A DNA stretch of 64,000 bases from positions 87,269,501 to 87,333,500 of the forward strand of contig CM044318.1 in the NCBI GenBank assembly GCA_024291935.2. The letters run 5' to 3'. The notes under the pieces were generated by a model. That model ran no database searches. It was not told the origin of the DNA and worked only from the letters and a program-made list of their open reading frames with translations. Below are positions 11,442 through 22,230 of the stretch, piece after piece (position 1 is the first letter of the stretch; every line of letters starts with the position of its first letter). The position numbers and the translations under genes are program-made. Source of the DNA: Okapia johnstoni. Taxonomy: Eukaryota > Chordata > Mammalia > Artiodactyla > Giraffidae.

Positions 11442-11657
11442 GGCTTCCCAGGTGGCTCAGTGGTGAAAGAATCTGCCTGCCAATGCAGGGGATGCAGGAA
11501 ATGCAGGTTCGATCCCTGGGTGGAAAGACCCCCCAGAGAAGGTCATGGCAACCCACTCCAGTGTTCTTGCCTGGAGAATCCCATGGACAGAGGAGCCTGG
11601 GGGCTGCAGTCCACGGGGTTGCAAAGGGTCAGACACGACTCAGCGCCTGAGCGCACA
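11442..11657 (+). mobile_element. Bov-tA SINE
   Basis: Sense element with head CTTCCCAGGTGGCTCAGTGG, B box GGTTCGATCCCTGGG and body to AGTCAGACACGACTCAGCG. A small internal duplication (GATGCAGGAAATGCAGG) lies before the B box. It forms an inverted pair with the element at 12319-12526. Confidence 0.85.
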
Positions 11658-12318
11658 GGTGCGTGTATTTTCTCTGTTTTGTCGTTTATCACCGAACTTT
11701 GGTTATGGCAGAGTTTTCTTTTGTTGTTGTTTTTCTCGTGCGAAACTGCAAACGTGTTTATACCCTGGTCCAGGCTGACTGTCCCACCAAGCCTCCACCT
11801 CCAGGGGGAGCCGCTCCGTTTGGAGGTTCACACTTGCTAGTGTTTTCCGAGTCCCCAGTCCTAAGTCTCTTTCCCACCCTCACTGGCTCCTGCACGGTGT
11901 TTTAGGGCGTTGGTGGTGGTGGTTTAGAGATAAGGGCAGCAGATTGAAGCTGAGTCTGGGCTCCTTGTGGGGTGTCGTGGTGAAGCTGCAAGGCCCTGGG
12001 CTGGGTGTCAGGGAGCCAGCAGCCTCTGTAGAGCCCTCTCGGCAGGCTTGCTCTGGGGGTGCCCACTGTGGGGCACAGCCACCTCCAGGTAGGGGGCGAA
12101 GGACCCTGCACTCTCATCCCCTGCCCAAAGCAGACCCCCCAGAACCTAGGGAGTGGGAGCGGGAGGCTGGTGGGGGTGCAGCCACTCCGGACACTGCCAG
12201 GGGCAGGAATGACCCCCGCCCCCGCTGAGCTTCGTCCACGTTCCTGACCACATGGCCCCAGGGAAGTAAGAAGGCTGCCCTAAACCAGGGAGTGTTCAGG
12301 CACCTCGTTCGGGCAATG
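11658..12318. other. Intron 1, unique sequence
   Basis: No gene or element was recognised. The part after 11940 is GC-rich. Confidence 0.4.
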
Positions 12319-12526
12319 TGAAGTGAAGTCGCTCAGTCACGTCCAACTCTTTGCGATCCTATGGACTGTAGTCCACCAGGCTCTTCTGCCCATAGAATTT
12401 TCCAGACAAGAATACTGGAGTGGGTTGCCATTTTCCTTCTCCAGGGCATCTTCCCAACCCGGGGATTGAACCCAGATCTCCCGCATGGCAGGCAGATGCT
12501 TTACCCTCTGAGTTACCAGGGAAGTC
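12319..12526 (-). mobile_element. Bov-tA SINE
   Basis: A complete reversed element from TGAAGTGAAGTCGCTCAGTC to GAGTTACCAGGGAAGTCC. The string GGCAAT occurs on both sides and may be the remains of a target duplication. Confidence 0.85.
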
Positions 12527-12872
12527 CTTGTTAAGGCAATAGTAGTGATCATAAGGGAGGCAGAGCTTTGTCATCTTTTTGTGGAAGATGTTTTATTGTT
12601 TTGCTTTTCCGGTCACTACATTTTGTGTTGAGAGGAGATTTGAGGAGCTTCAAAAATGGTGACATCGTCACTGCCACTTTGCCTGCAGCTCAGAGGTGTG
12701 TTTCTTCATTTCCACATAATGGCACTATTGATGCGTTTGCATTGAAGTCTCTCTTATTTTCTCTGTTCTGTTTGCTGCACCCATTTTTCTCCTTTCTTGC
12801 CTTCATTTGCACTGACTGGGTTTTTCCCCGTCTTCTCTTTAAACCTTGTATATTCTGCTTTCTAATATTTTC

Positions 12873-13077
12873 ATGCGCATGTGCGCTTAGTCATGTCTGA
12901 CTCTGTGACCCCGTGGACTGCAGCCCACCAGGCTCCTCTGTCCATGGGATTCTCCAGGCCAGAATGCTGGAGTGGGTTGCCATTTCCTTCTCCCGGGGAT
13001 CTTCCCAACCCGGGGATCAAACCCGGGTCTCCTGCATTGGGAGGCAGGTTCTTTACCGCTGAGCCACCGGGAAGCCT
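12873..13077 (-). mobile_element. Bov-tA SINE
   Basis: Reversed element from CGCATGTGCGCTTAGTCATG to GCTGAGCCACCGGGAAGCC, with body CTCTGTCCATGGGATTCTCC. Confidence 0.85.
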
Positions 13078-13439
13078 AGCAGCACCATTACCTTATCAAG
13101 GCTGCAGTGAGCCAAAACCTCCTCCCAGGTCATACAAGGACTCGGAATACTTACTTCACCTCAGTTTCTCCCTCTAGCAACTTTTATGTTTTGTTGTCTG
13201 GCATTTAGCTTTTATCTGTCTGCTTTGTAGCAGTGCTGGAAATCATTGTTAGTTTCTACAGCTCCTCAGGAAGTTAGTACTTTGCTGCCTTTCTGTTCTC
13301 CTGGCCTCTCAAAGGTCCTTTTGGGACCAGGCATCTTGAGGCAAATCCTTTATTTTCTTCCGTGTGGGCAACCACTCTCAATTTCTCTTCTTTTTTTTGG
13401 TCTGAAAATTTTTTTTCTTTCAAGAATGAGTATGAAAGG

Positions 13440-13560
13440 GCTTCCCTGGCAGTCCAGTGTTTAAGACTCTGTGATTCCAGTGCACAGGCCTGGGTTTGAT
13501 CCCTGGTTGGGGAACTGACATTCACACGCTGTGCAGCACAGCCGAAACAATTAAAAAAAG
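13440..13560 (+). mobile_element. CHR-2-type SINE head
   Basis: Sense tRNA-derived head (GGCTTCCCTGGCAGTCCAGT; B-box region TGGGTTTGATCCCTGG) followed by a short A-rich tail. Confidence 0.75.
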
Positions 13561-13574
13561 AGAAGAAGAAGAAT

Positions 13575-14160
13575 GAGGGTGAAGTATATTTTTACTGGGG
13601 ATAGAATTCTTGTTTGGCAGGGTTTTTTTTTAAAGCACATTTACTCCTTTGTTCCATTGTTTTATGGCTTCTGTTGCTCTGATGAGAAGCTGGTCAATTG
13701 TCTACTGTCCTTCCTTTGAACATAAGCTTTTTCCCTCTGGCAGATTTTATTATTTTCTCTTTGTTTCTTTTTTCCTCAAGTTGCATCGTGATGTGTCTAG
13801 ATTTTGACAGACGTTGACTCTTTGAATTGTTGTCTTTCATCAGTTTCAGAGACTTCTCAGTCACGTCCACACAGATTTTGCGTCTGAGATTTCCCCTCCC
13901 TTTTCCTCCTGAGAGACCGGCTCCTCCGTCTCCGCCTCTCTCGCCTCCTGCCTCCTCTGCACTTATTCCTGGGTCATCTTCCATCACCTGTCCATTCCTG
14001 TGCCATCAGGTGTCCGTTAGGTTTAAAGTCAGTTATTACATGTATTTTTTGAAATTGCTCTCTGTTTTATCCAGGTTTGGGACATCACGTCTCATGGTTT
14101 TATACTGCATGCAGTTGTTTTCAAGGTTCTAACTTATTTCTTTAAAAAAAACGAAATAGA
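13575..14160 (-). mobile_element. Old LINE-like fragment
   Basis: The text around 13650-13810 (TTCCATTGTTTTATGGCTTC; TCTGATGAGAAGCTGGTCAA; GTGATGTGTCTAGATTTTG) resembles a widespread old L1-type repeat read in reverse. Subfamily is uncertain. Confidence 0.4.
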
Positions 14161-14167
14161 ACCGTTG

Positions 14168-14280
14168 GATTCCCCGGCGGCCCACTGGCTAGGACTTGGC
14201 GGTCTCACTGCCAGCGGCGGGGTTCAGTCCCCAGTCGGGGAACTGCGATCCTGCATGGTGAGGCTGTAGCGGGGGGCGGG
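14168..14280 (+). mobile_element. CHR-2-type SINE head, GC-rich copy
   Basis: Diverged sense head: GGATTCCCCGGCGGCCCACT, then GGGGTTCAGTCCCCAGTCGG. The tail is lost or unrecognisable. Confidence 0.6.
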
Positions 14281-15703
14281 GTGTCTAGGGACCCTGCTCT
14301 GCTCAGCCGTGCTGTGAACCCAAAGCTGCTCCAAACATTGAAATCTGTGTAAAACATAGAAAGAGTTGGTGCTCTGGGATCAGTAGTTGTTACCTCTGTG
14401 TCTGAGGGTTGTGTGGGTCTCTTGCTCTTCTTTAAACTTGGTTCTTGCTCGTCTGCCCCTGGCTTCCCTGGTGTCACGAGCTGCACGTTAGTCACTGTCC
14501 CTGCACGATGGTCTGTGGGTCTCCCTGAGGCCTCAGATGAGTGAGCCCTTCTCAGAGCGACTGCTTGCCCGCCTGGAGGCCCCTGCCCACTGGTCACGTG
14601 TCGTGTGAGGCCCTCTGCTGTCCGGGGTCCCCAGGGCTGGGCGTCCTGCTGCGGCTGCTGCTCCCTCCACAGCAGACCCTCTGAGCCCCGTGGAATGGGA
14701 TGGGGGTGCAGTGGGGTTGAGCACGGTTCCTGAGTGGCCCCCGATGGTTAGCCCTTTGGCCCTCTCTTAGCCCCGGGAGGGTATCCAGTGAGACCCCACC
14801 CCCACTGGGCCTGGAGCAGGTCCATTCTCCTTCTCCTCCCGGAAGCTGTTGACTGAAAGCTGCCTTGGTCTTTCCATAATGTGTTGTCTCTCTGTCCAGA
14901 TGGGCCCTGGAATTCGGCCTCTCAGGATCTTTGCTGCCTCTAGATGGGAAGTGAGTGAGTTCTCACCTAACCCACCCACCATTACCTGGAAAAGGTTCTG
15001 ACATCCTCTTTTTTGGTCTTTTTTGGAGTGTTTCAGAGTTTGGAGATGATGGTTTCCATCCAGGGTGGAGCCATGGATACAAAGCTGGCTGTGGAGTGGG
15101 GTTCAAGCTTGAGGCCATGTTGTCACGGCTTCGAGGACACACTTGAAATGACCTTGGGTGGACCGGGAGACCTTACCCTGTGAGCTTGGAAGGGGACGTG
15201 GTGTCTGCACCCTAAAACAGCTTCTCGTCCCAGTGCCAGTGCCCGTGCCAACCACGGCTTGCAGAAACCAGCAGGGCTTCTAGGGAGAGTTCAGTTCATG
15301 TGAGGGGCATGCCTGGGAGAAGCCAGACACCTCTCTCTCCTGTCCACCAAGAGTTTTAGAAAGGGAGGTGGTTGTGTGAGAGCCATCAAGGAACTTCCCA
15401 TGTGGAAAAGCTCAGCAAGTAGCTTCTGAGTTAATGTTCCTGTTGCCTCTCATCCCACAGGTGCAGACCAACCTGGAGGCCTGGCCAGAGGTTAGGGAGT
15501 TGGCGGACGCAGGGTGGGAGAGTTGTTGGGCTCACTGGGAGGGCAGGCGGGGTGTGGACAAGTCCAGACAGAGCCACTGCAGGGCCGACGTGCAAAGCCA
15601 GGTGTGAGTCAGGTGGCAGCGCGCTTTCTGCAGCACCCGCTGGGGTGGGGTCCGCTTGTCCCTGGGAGTGGTCGGGGAGTGAAGTCGGAAACAGGTGGGA
15701 GAG
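14281..15703. other. Intron 1, unique sequence
   Basis: I recognise no exon or repeat. The region leads into the RE1 element at 15704. Confidence 0.4.
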
Positions 15704-15724
15704 CTCAGCACCACGGACAGCGCC
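15704..15724 (+). promoter_or_regulatory. RE1 (REST/NRSF) silencer element
   Basis: The 21 bases match the canonical RE1 at 20 of 21 positions. The left half CTCAGCACC is at 15704-15712, where the consensus begins T rather than C. A two-base spacer follows, then a perfect right half GGACAGCGCC at 15715-15724. REST binds such sites and silences neuronal genes outside neurons. JAKMIP3/NECC2 is known as a neural and neuroendocrine gene, so an RE1 about 9.4 kb downstream of its promoter fits. No recognised mobile element contains it. Binding is inferred, not shown. Confidence 0.85.
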
Positions 15725-16522
15725 AGGGAGGGGCCACGCCCGCTCCGGAAGCAGGCCCTCCAGGGTCCTGCACCCCCACCTTCACTGAGGACTGCAGGCA
15801 AGCCCTCTGCCTGGGTTGCAGGGCGTTGGCTGCTGTGGGGAACGTTGAGGCAGACTCTTTGGGACCGCGGCCCTCTACTTCGTCCATTCTTTCTCCAGGA
15901 GCCAGAGCGACAGTTGGGAAGGGCAGCCTCTTCCCTGGCAGGTAGACGAGCCTTTTTGCTCCAGCAGGAGTGCCGTGCTGGTGAGCACGTCCCCAGGACG
16001 CCGTGGGGAGCTCACACGGCTGCTGGCTCAGGCCCCGCCCGTGTGGGTGACTCATCCTGAGAAGCGCTGCTCAGAGCAGTTGGCTTGAGAAATGGCGTGA
16101 ATCAATTACAATCCAACATCTTTTTTTTTTCCTGGCAACATTTGGGAGGAGATTAAAGCAAAGCTTTGCCAAGAAGCCCATAGGCCGCGAGGAAGTCAGG
16201 TTTGGAAGGAGACCGAAAGACGAATCAGCGGGCCTGCCGTCAGCAAGCTGGCACACTGCTGGTGGGTCCGAGCCCTGTGAACTGGCCGCCTGAGTTCTAA
16301 TTAATGCCTGCTCCGGTTTCACTGTCTCTCTCTCTTTTTTTTTTAATTCCATCTGAACTTGGGACCCTGGTTAGCAGGGGGAAACGAGCTGCTTCCTTGT
16401 TCTCTGCCCACAAGGTCTGCCCACGCTCTCTTTCTGTGTAGTAAGGGAGAGGAGGGCCTTTTAAAAAAACCTTGAAGGAAAAATGGACCCTTTTTTAAAA
16501 GCAGCAGATAAAGTCAGAAATA
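15725..16522. other. Intron 1, unique sequence
   Basis: No repeat was recognised apart from T-runs near 16120 and 16336. No exon signal was seen. Confidence 0.4.
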
Positions 16523-16815
16523 AAGAATCTGCCTGCCAATGCAGGAGACACAGGTTTGATCCCTGGTCCAGGGAGATCCCACATGCCATGGGGCAGCTAA
16601 GCCCGTGCGCCACAACTATTGAGCTTGGGCTCTAAAGCCCAGGAACTGCAACTGCTGAACCCACGAGCTGCAGCCACTGAAGCCTGAGCGCCCTAGGCCC
16701 GTGCTCCACAACAAGAGAATCCCGCTCACCGCAACTAGCGGGTAACCCCTGCTCACCCCAACTAGACAAAAGCCTGCACAGCAAGGAAGACCCAGCGTGG
16801 TCTAAATAAACCAGT
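16523..16815 (+). mobile_element. CHR-2-type SINE, full length
   Basis: Head AGAATCTGCCTGCCAATGCA with B-box region GGTTTGATCCCTGG, then the CHR-2 body (GTGCTCCACAACAAGAGAAT; CTGCTCACCCCAACTAGAC) and end GAAGACCCAGCGTGGTCTAA with a short A-rich tail. Confidence 0.85.
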
Positions 16816-17611
16816 CAGTACAATTATATACACCTATTAAAACAGAAGAAATGAGTCTGCTGGTGGGTCTTCACCAGAAGCCACTCCTGACCTGCCTGCC
16901 TCCTCTGCCACGTGTGGCTCCTAGAGGACCGGCCTCGTGGCTGAAGCCTGCAGCTGGACTAGAGCCCACTCTCGGATCTCCTGCCTGATCGCTGCCGCTC
17001 GCCCGCATGACAGCGGATGTTCCAGGTCGAAACCAGCTGACTTCACGGGTTTAGCTGCATGGTGGTTCCTGTGGGTGAAAATGCTCCGATTTGGGGGAAG
17101 TCCCCCCATGCAGCGTGTGTCCCCCCTGGGCCTCGGCCCCGGAGCAGGGACCCCCAGGCCATGTGCAGCCAGGAGCTAGGTGGGGGGGACCCAAGAGGGC
17201 ACCAGGATCTCACGGAGCTCCCGCCCCAGGGGAGACACCAGTTGAGCCTGGCAGGTGTGGGGTGGGGGGTGCTGCTGGAGGGGGTCCACAGGCAGAAACA
17301 CTGTCCACTGACCTATTTCCACGCCTCTTTCAGGGACACCACCTCCACCGAACTTTGTGTGAATCTGGGGCTTCAGCAGAGCCGCCCACAACAGGTTTTC
17401 CCAGCCTGAGGTGGGGGTGGGTGAGGAGACAGGGGAGACGGGGAGGCTCCCGTGTCCCCTGGCGGGATGGGACAGAGGACAGAGGCCCTTCCACGCCCAA
17501 GGACCTCTCTGCAGATGTGACCAGGTGGTTCAGCGGGATAAACACGCATCTTAGCATTGGGATGGTCAGTACAGTTTTCTGCGGTGTTCTTTGGAATCTA
17601 CGGAGAGGGGA
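16816..17611. other. Intron 1, unique GC-rich sequence
   Basis: No gene or repeat was recognised. Several long open frames occur on both strands because stops are rare in this composition. Confidence 0.4.
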
Positions 17612-17935
17612 GAGCAAGGAGATCCCACCAGTCCATCCTAAAGGAGATCAGTCCTGGGTGTTCATTGGAAGGACTGATGCTGAAGCTGAAACTCCAATAC
17701 TTTGGCTACCAGGTGCGAAGAGCTGACTCATTTGAAAAGACTCTGATGCTGGGAAAGATAGAAGGCGGGAGGAGAAGGGGACAACAGAGGATGAGATAGT
17801 TGGATGGCATCATCGACTCAATGGACATGAGTTTGAGTAAACTCCGGGAGTTGGTGACGGACAGGGAGGCCTGCGTGCTGCGGTCCATGGGTCAGAGAGT
17901 CGGGCCCGACTGAGCAGCTGAGCTGAACGGAGCTG
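17612..17935 (+). mobile_element. BovB (RTE) LINE, 3' end
   Basis: The last part of BovB ORF2 is recognisable: RRSHQSILKEISPG-like, then LEGLMLKLKLQYFGYQVRRA, then the 3' end to CGACTGAGCAGCTGAGCTGA. It is 5'-truncated and carries several frame breaks. It is the shortest of the three BovB copies in the window. Confidence 0.85.
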
Positions 17936-18840
17936 CACTGAGAAGGTGTTTCATGCGTCCATCTGTCCTGCATTTTCTCTGCACTTAGGTTTCGGTCTAG
18001 TGACTGTCTTCTCAGGGTCTGGATGTGGGGCTCGTGATTTGGGATGTAGTCTGTGGAGCGGGACCCCCTTTACTGCCAACGGGGTTCAGGGGTGTGTGGG
18101 AAACAGCCATCCTGGGGCACCAATGTCGCTGTGGGGGTCCCGCCCCCCACCCTGTGTGTGCGGAGTCCTGGGGCCTTTGCAGCGTTTGCCAGGAGGTCGC
18201 TCTCCCCACCCCCCCATTGCACGCGTGGCCTCCCTGCCCTCTGCGTCTTCACACACAGCCACCTGACTTCTTCCCTGCGTGGCCGGCTTCGGGGCCTGGG
18301 GCTCGGCACCCACAGCGGGAACAAGGGCTGCTGTGTTCTGTATTTTTAACCCTGTGACAGGGGTGTCTGTCCAGTCACAGCCTGGGACAATGTCCACCTC
18401 ACTGGCCCGGCGTGAATGCGCCTATTCTTCGCCGTGGCTTTGGATGAAACGAGCCAATTAGCGCTGGGCACAGTGGACTGTGTCCTCGGCACACAGACGC
18501 AGAGAGGGGGGCGCCCAGGGACACCCCAGCAGGAGGACCATGCTCCGGGCGCTCCCAAGCCAGGTAGGGGCTCAGCCAGCTGCGTGCTAAACCCCTGCGT
18601 GTAAGCCGCACCCCACCCTTCTCTGGGTAACTGATCGCAGGGCCTCGGGGCTGCCTGATGGGGAGGGTGGGCTTCGGACCCGCGTGAGAGCCGCAGGCGG
18701 GGGGGGCGGGGCCTGGCCGGGCTGCAGACCGGGAAACAGACTGGGAAAGACTTCAGGTGCAGGGCTGCCCCCCGGGTGAGGGACCTGTGTGGCAGCTGTG
18801 GGTGGAAATGCAAAGTGGGGGGCTGAGGAGTTACCCTCTT
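17936..18840. other. Intron 1, unique GC-rich sequence
   Basis: No exon, RNA or known repeat was recognised. Confidence 0.4.
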
Positions 18841-18894
18841 TCTTTTATTATTATTTTTTATATAATCGTGTTTTATTTCCAGATTATAAGATTG

Positions 18895-19016
18895 CGTGTT
18901 GGTTTTGTTTTTAATTGGAGGATAATTGCTTTATGATGCTGCATTGGTTTCTGTACAGAGACATGAGTCAGCTGCACGTATCCACGCGTTGCCTCCCCTT
19001 TGAGCCTCCCTCCCGC
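18895..19016 (-). mobile_element. Ruminant L1 3' fragment
   Basis: The string TTTTAATTGGAGGATAATTG, then TGCATTGGTTTCTGTACAGA, matches the reversed 3' region of ruminant L1. It runs directly into a pyrimidine simple repeat. Confidence 0.55.
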
Positions 19017-19082
19017 CTTCTCTCTCTCTCCCTCCCTCTCTCCCTCTCTCCCTCCCTCTCTCCCTCTCTCTCTCTCTTTTTT
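19017..19082. repeat. Polypyrimidine (TC/TCCC)n simple repeat
   Basis: About 65 bases consist only of C and T, built from TCTC and TCCC units, ending in T7. It is the kind of mirror-symmetric tract that can form H-DNA, and its length is likely to vary between animals. Confidence 0.9.
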
Positions 19083-19186
19083 TATTTGGCTGTGTGACAT
19101 GTGGGATCTTAGCTCCCAATCAGGGATTGAACCTGCGGCCCCTGCATCAGGAGTGGGAGTCTTGACCACCGGACCAACAGGGGCCA
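19083..19186 (-). mobile_element. CHR-type SINE head
   Basis: Reversed tRNA-derived head: GATCTTAGCTCCCAATCAGG, GGATTGAACCTGCGGCCCC and CCACCGGACCAACAGGG. Confidence 0.65.
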
Positions 19187-21429
19187 GCCTCTGATGTGGT
19201 TGACAGGGACTCTGGGTTCAGTTGTCGCGCACGGCTGTTACCTGCCGGGGGGCACAGTTGTGCCGGGGCCCCGGGTGTGTGGTGTGTGCAGCCTCGAGAG
19301 GGCGGAGGGCACGAGGCTGAGTTCCCTCTGTTTCCCGGGGCAGCACCCGGCACACGCCCAGGAGGGGACGCTTGGAGACAGGGGACCCACCAGGTAGAGC
19401 CACAGAGGTGCTTCTGACACCGTCCCCGCGTGTGCACGGGCTGTTGTGTGAATGCGAGTGCGGGAAGAGGAACAAGATCGGGTGAGAAGCGGTGGGCGGG
19501 ACACGGGCTGCTGGCAGGTTGCGGTGGGTCCTGACGGGAGGCCCGCTTGGGAGCGGAGCTCTGGCTTGGATTCCGCCACGACCAGCTGCCCGGCCAGCTC
19601 GGGGGCCCCTTCCGCGGCTGCATATTCACAGGGCGGCGTCCTCGGTCTCGGGGCGCTCGCCTCCCTGGGCTTTTGGGGTGAGAACGGCTCACGTCCACAC
19701 TCCTGGGTGACTGCTGTCTCCTGGCTGACCCTGAGGAGTTGTTCAGCCGCCGGTGAAAAGGCCTTGGCTTCTGTCTCGCGCGGGGTTCAGCGGTGGTGCC
19801 CCGGCTAGAGCACAGAACATGCTGCGGTTTTGCCGAACCTCCCTGTGGGTGTGAGGAGAGCCCTTCCTCCCCGAGAGCTTTCTTCCGGAAGCGTCTGGTG
19901 CTGCCAGGCCCAGAGGACACCCTGGGCCCGCGGGAGCCCATCTCCAGCGTGAGCTGAGATTGACTGAGTCTCACTCCTAGGGAGGGAGGTTTACTGAGGA
20001 TGAAAGTGTGAATCGTCCCTTATGCACATCAGGAGGGACTCTCAAAACTCCAGCGTTCCTGTATTTCTAAATAAAGATGGCGTTGTACCTGGCAACACGC
20101 GGACGATCAAGCCGTCCTGGGAAGGGGGTCTGGAGGCACTGGCCTCTGTGTCTGTCCCTCCCCAGCCTGGAAGGCAGCCCCGCAGACCATCTGACCTCGG
20201 GGATGGCACTGAGCTGCCTGGGCTTCAGGGGGCTGCAAGAGCAGCCTCAGGATGGACACAGTGGCTGCCAGCAGAGGCAGGTGGGTGCTCGGAGCCTCGG
20301 CTCAGAGCAGGGGGCTGGGCTAGGGTCCCCAGGCTCCACCTTTGCCCACCCCCACCCCCACTGGAGTCACCCACAGGGCTTCAGCTCAGAGCCAGGGGGT
20401 GGGGAAGCGGGCATTCTCAAAGCTTTGTGTGTCTGACTTTGAACTGCCCAGAGCCGGAGGGGGCGGGGAAGCGGGCTTTTACAGGGGAGGGTGGAGAGAA
20501 AGAAAGGGAGGGGAAGGGCAGTTCAGTTGACCTGGGAGCCAGGAGAGGAAATTCCTCCGGCCCCCGCCCCCCCACCCCACTGGGAGCTCTGGGCTGCAGC
20601 TGCTGCTGGTGGGGACCAGGGCTGCTGTCCCAGGGCAGGGAGCTGCATCTTCATGAGAAAGCAGAGAGCAGGCAAAACTTAGCTGGATGGACTGGGCCTC
20701 CCACGGCCCTCAGACCCTTCCTGAGCGTGGACTGAAGGACCCAGTGGCCCCACGAGGTGACCAGGACCTTGTGAGTTTGTTCCCTCTGGCGGGAAAACAT
20801 CTCAGGAGACCCTGAAGAGCCCAGTCCATGCCTCGCCCTAGTTTGAGGCTTGGAATGATGTGACCCCAGCTTCTGGTCAGGAGGAATGGGAAGATGGGCC
20901 TGGCAGGTGACCCTGGAGGGGGTGGGCAGAAGCAGACACAGGCCGGCTGGAAGATCGGGGAGAAAGCAGTGCGACTGCTCTGACAGATCCGGTAGGAGGG
21001 CTTAATAAAGTGCAGCACCCGGCTGCAAATTTAAAAGCCCGTCCACTTAGCAAATCTGAAGTACAGACGCCCTGTTTCACCTGATAAAGGGAACCTCCCA
21101 AAATCCTGCAGCCAATGTGGTTTGCGATGACAGACCAAGCATTTCTCTTCAAGAAAGAACACAAGAGAAAGATGCTAACGGCGTTACTTCTCCTCGACAG
21201 CGTGTGGAAGCCCCCAGGCACAAGAACATAGGAGAAGTCATGTGAAAGCATTCAGATGGGAAAGGAAGAGGCAGAACTGCCCTCCTGTGGAAACTAAGGA
21301 AATTTCAGTGAGTTGGTGGCACAAGGTGGATGTAAAGAAACCCACAGTGCTCCTGTCCGCCCTTCTGCTGGCGATACAAGGGTGGGGACAGTAACACACA
21401 AATGCCTTTCACGACGGCAGCACACAGTG
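19187..21429. other. Intron 1, mostly unique sequence
   Basis: No exon or RNA was recognised. Positions 19500-19660 have scattered CpGs but fall short of an island. Positions 21050-21300 may hold old LINE-derived sequence, not resolved. Confidence 0.35.
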
Positions 21430-22230
21430 TCAACACTCGGCACTGAAGAGTAAGTGTGTCAGAAGTTTGCAAAACCTTTTGGAGACAATGACACAACAAA
21501 GACATCTTTAAAAGTTCTAAGTAAGAGGAGAACTGTGCTATGTCCATGTAGAAGAAGATTCAGTGTCAAAGAGGTGTTACTTCTCTCTCGGTTAACCCAC
21601 AAGTTCAGTGTAATTTCAACCAAAGTCCAACCAGGTTTACATTGCTCTGGACAAGTTAACAAAGAGAGATAAATGGCCAATAAAAGCCAAATTTGAAGGA
21701 GAACAAGGCAGAGGAGAAGGGCTTTGGGGCAGAGATTAACCAAGAGGTCAGCACAAGGGAACAGGCAGCTGAGAGCCCGCGAACACGAGAGGCCAGGGTG
21801 GACCAGCTGACCCGTCAGAGCAGCAGAGGGGGGCATGCCTGGCGGGCTTCTACCTGAGAAGCAAGTCGGTGACACGTTCAGAAGGACACCCGGGAGGACG
21901 TCTTCATGCGCTAGGAAAGCGTTTCTTCAGTAAGAAGCAAAAACATCGTGGGAAAAAAGAGATACATTGGTTACATTATATCATCAACAAAGGAGACTGT
22001 CGGAGTGTGTAATGGGCTCCCTCCGAGCAATGAGGGATGACCGACGCCGGAGAGACAAAGGGTGGAAGAAGGGTCAGATGACCACGATGCACAGATCGGC
22101 CCGCGATCGGCTCAAAGACGGGCTACTCATGTATCAGGGAAATGCAAGGCAGGGCAACAGTAAGCTCTCCTGCCAGCCCTGCAGAGCGGCCGTCGGCTCG
22201 GTGAGGCACCGGGGGATGGTCATCTTACAT
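21430..22230 (+). mobile_element. Old L1/HAL1-like LINE remnant
   Basis: A-rich sense-strand text such as GTGTAATTTCAACCAAAGTC followed by GATAAATGGCCAATAAAAGC has the order expected of L1 ORF2. Frames are badly broken. HAL1 versus an old L1 cannot be told by eye. Confidence 0.4.

Noticed and set aside
11442..11657. tRNA-like A and B boxes (GGTTCGATCCCTGGG)
   Set aside because: They belong to the tRNA-derived heads of SINEs; no cloverleaf or separate tRNA gene is present.
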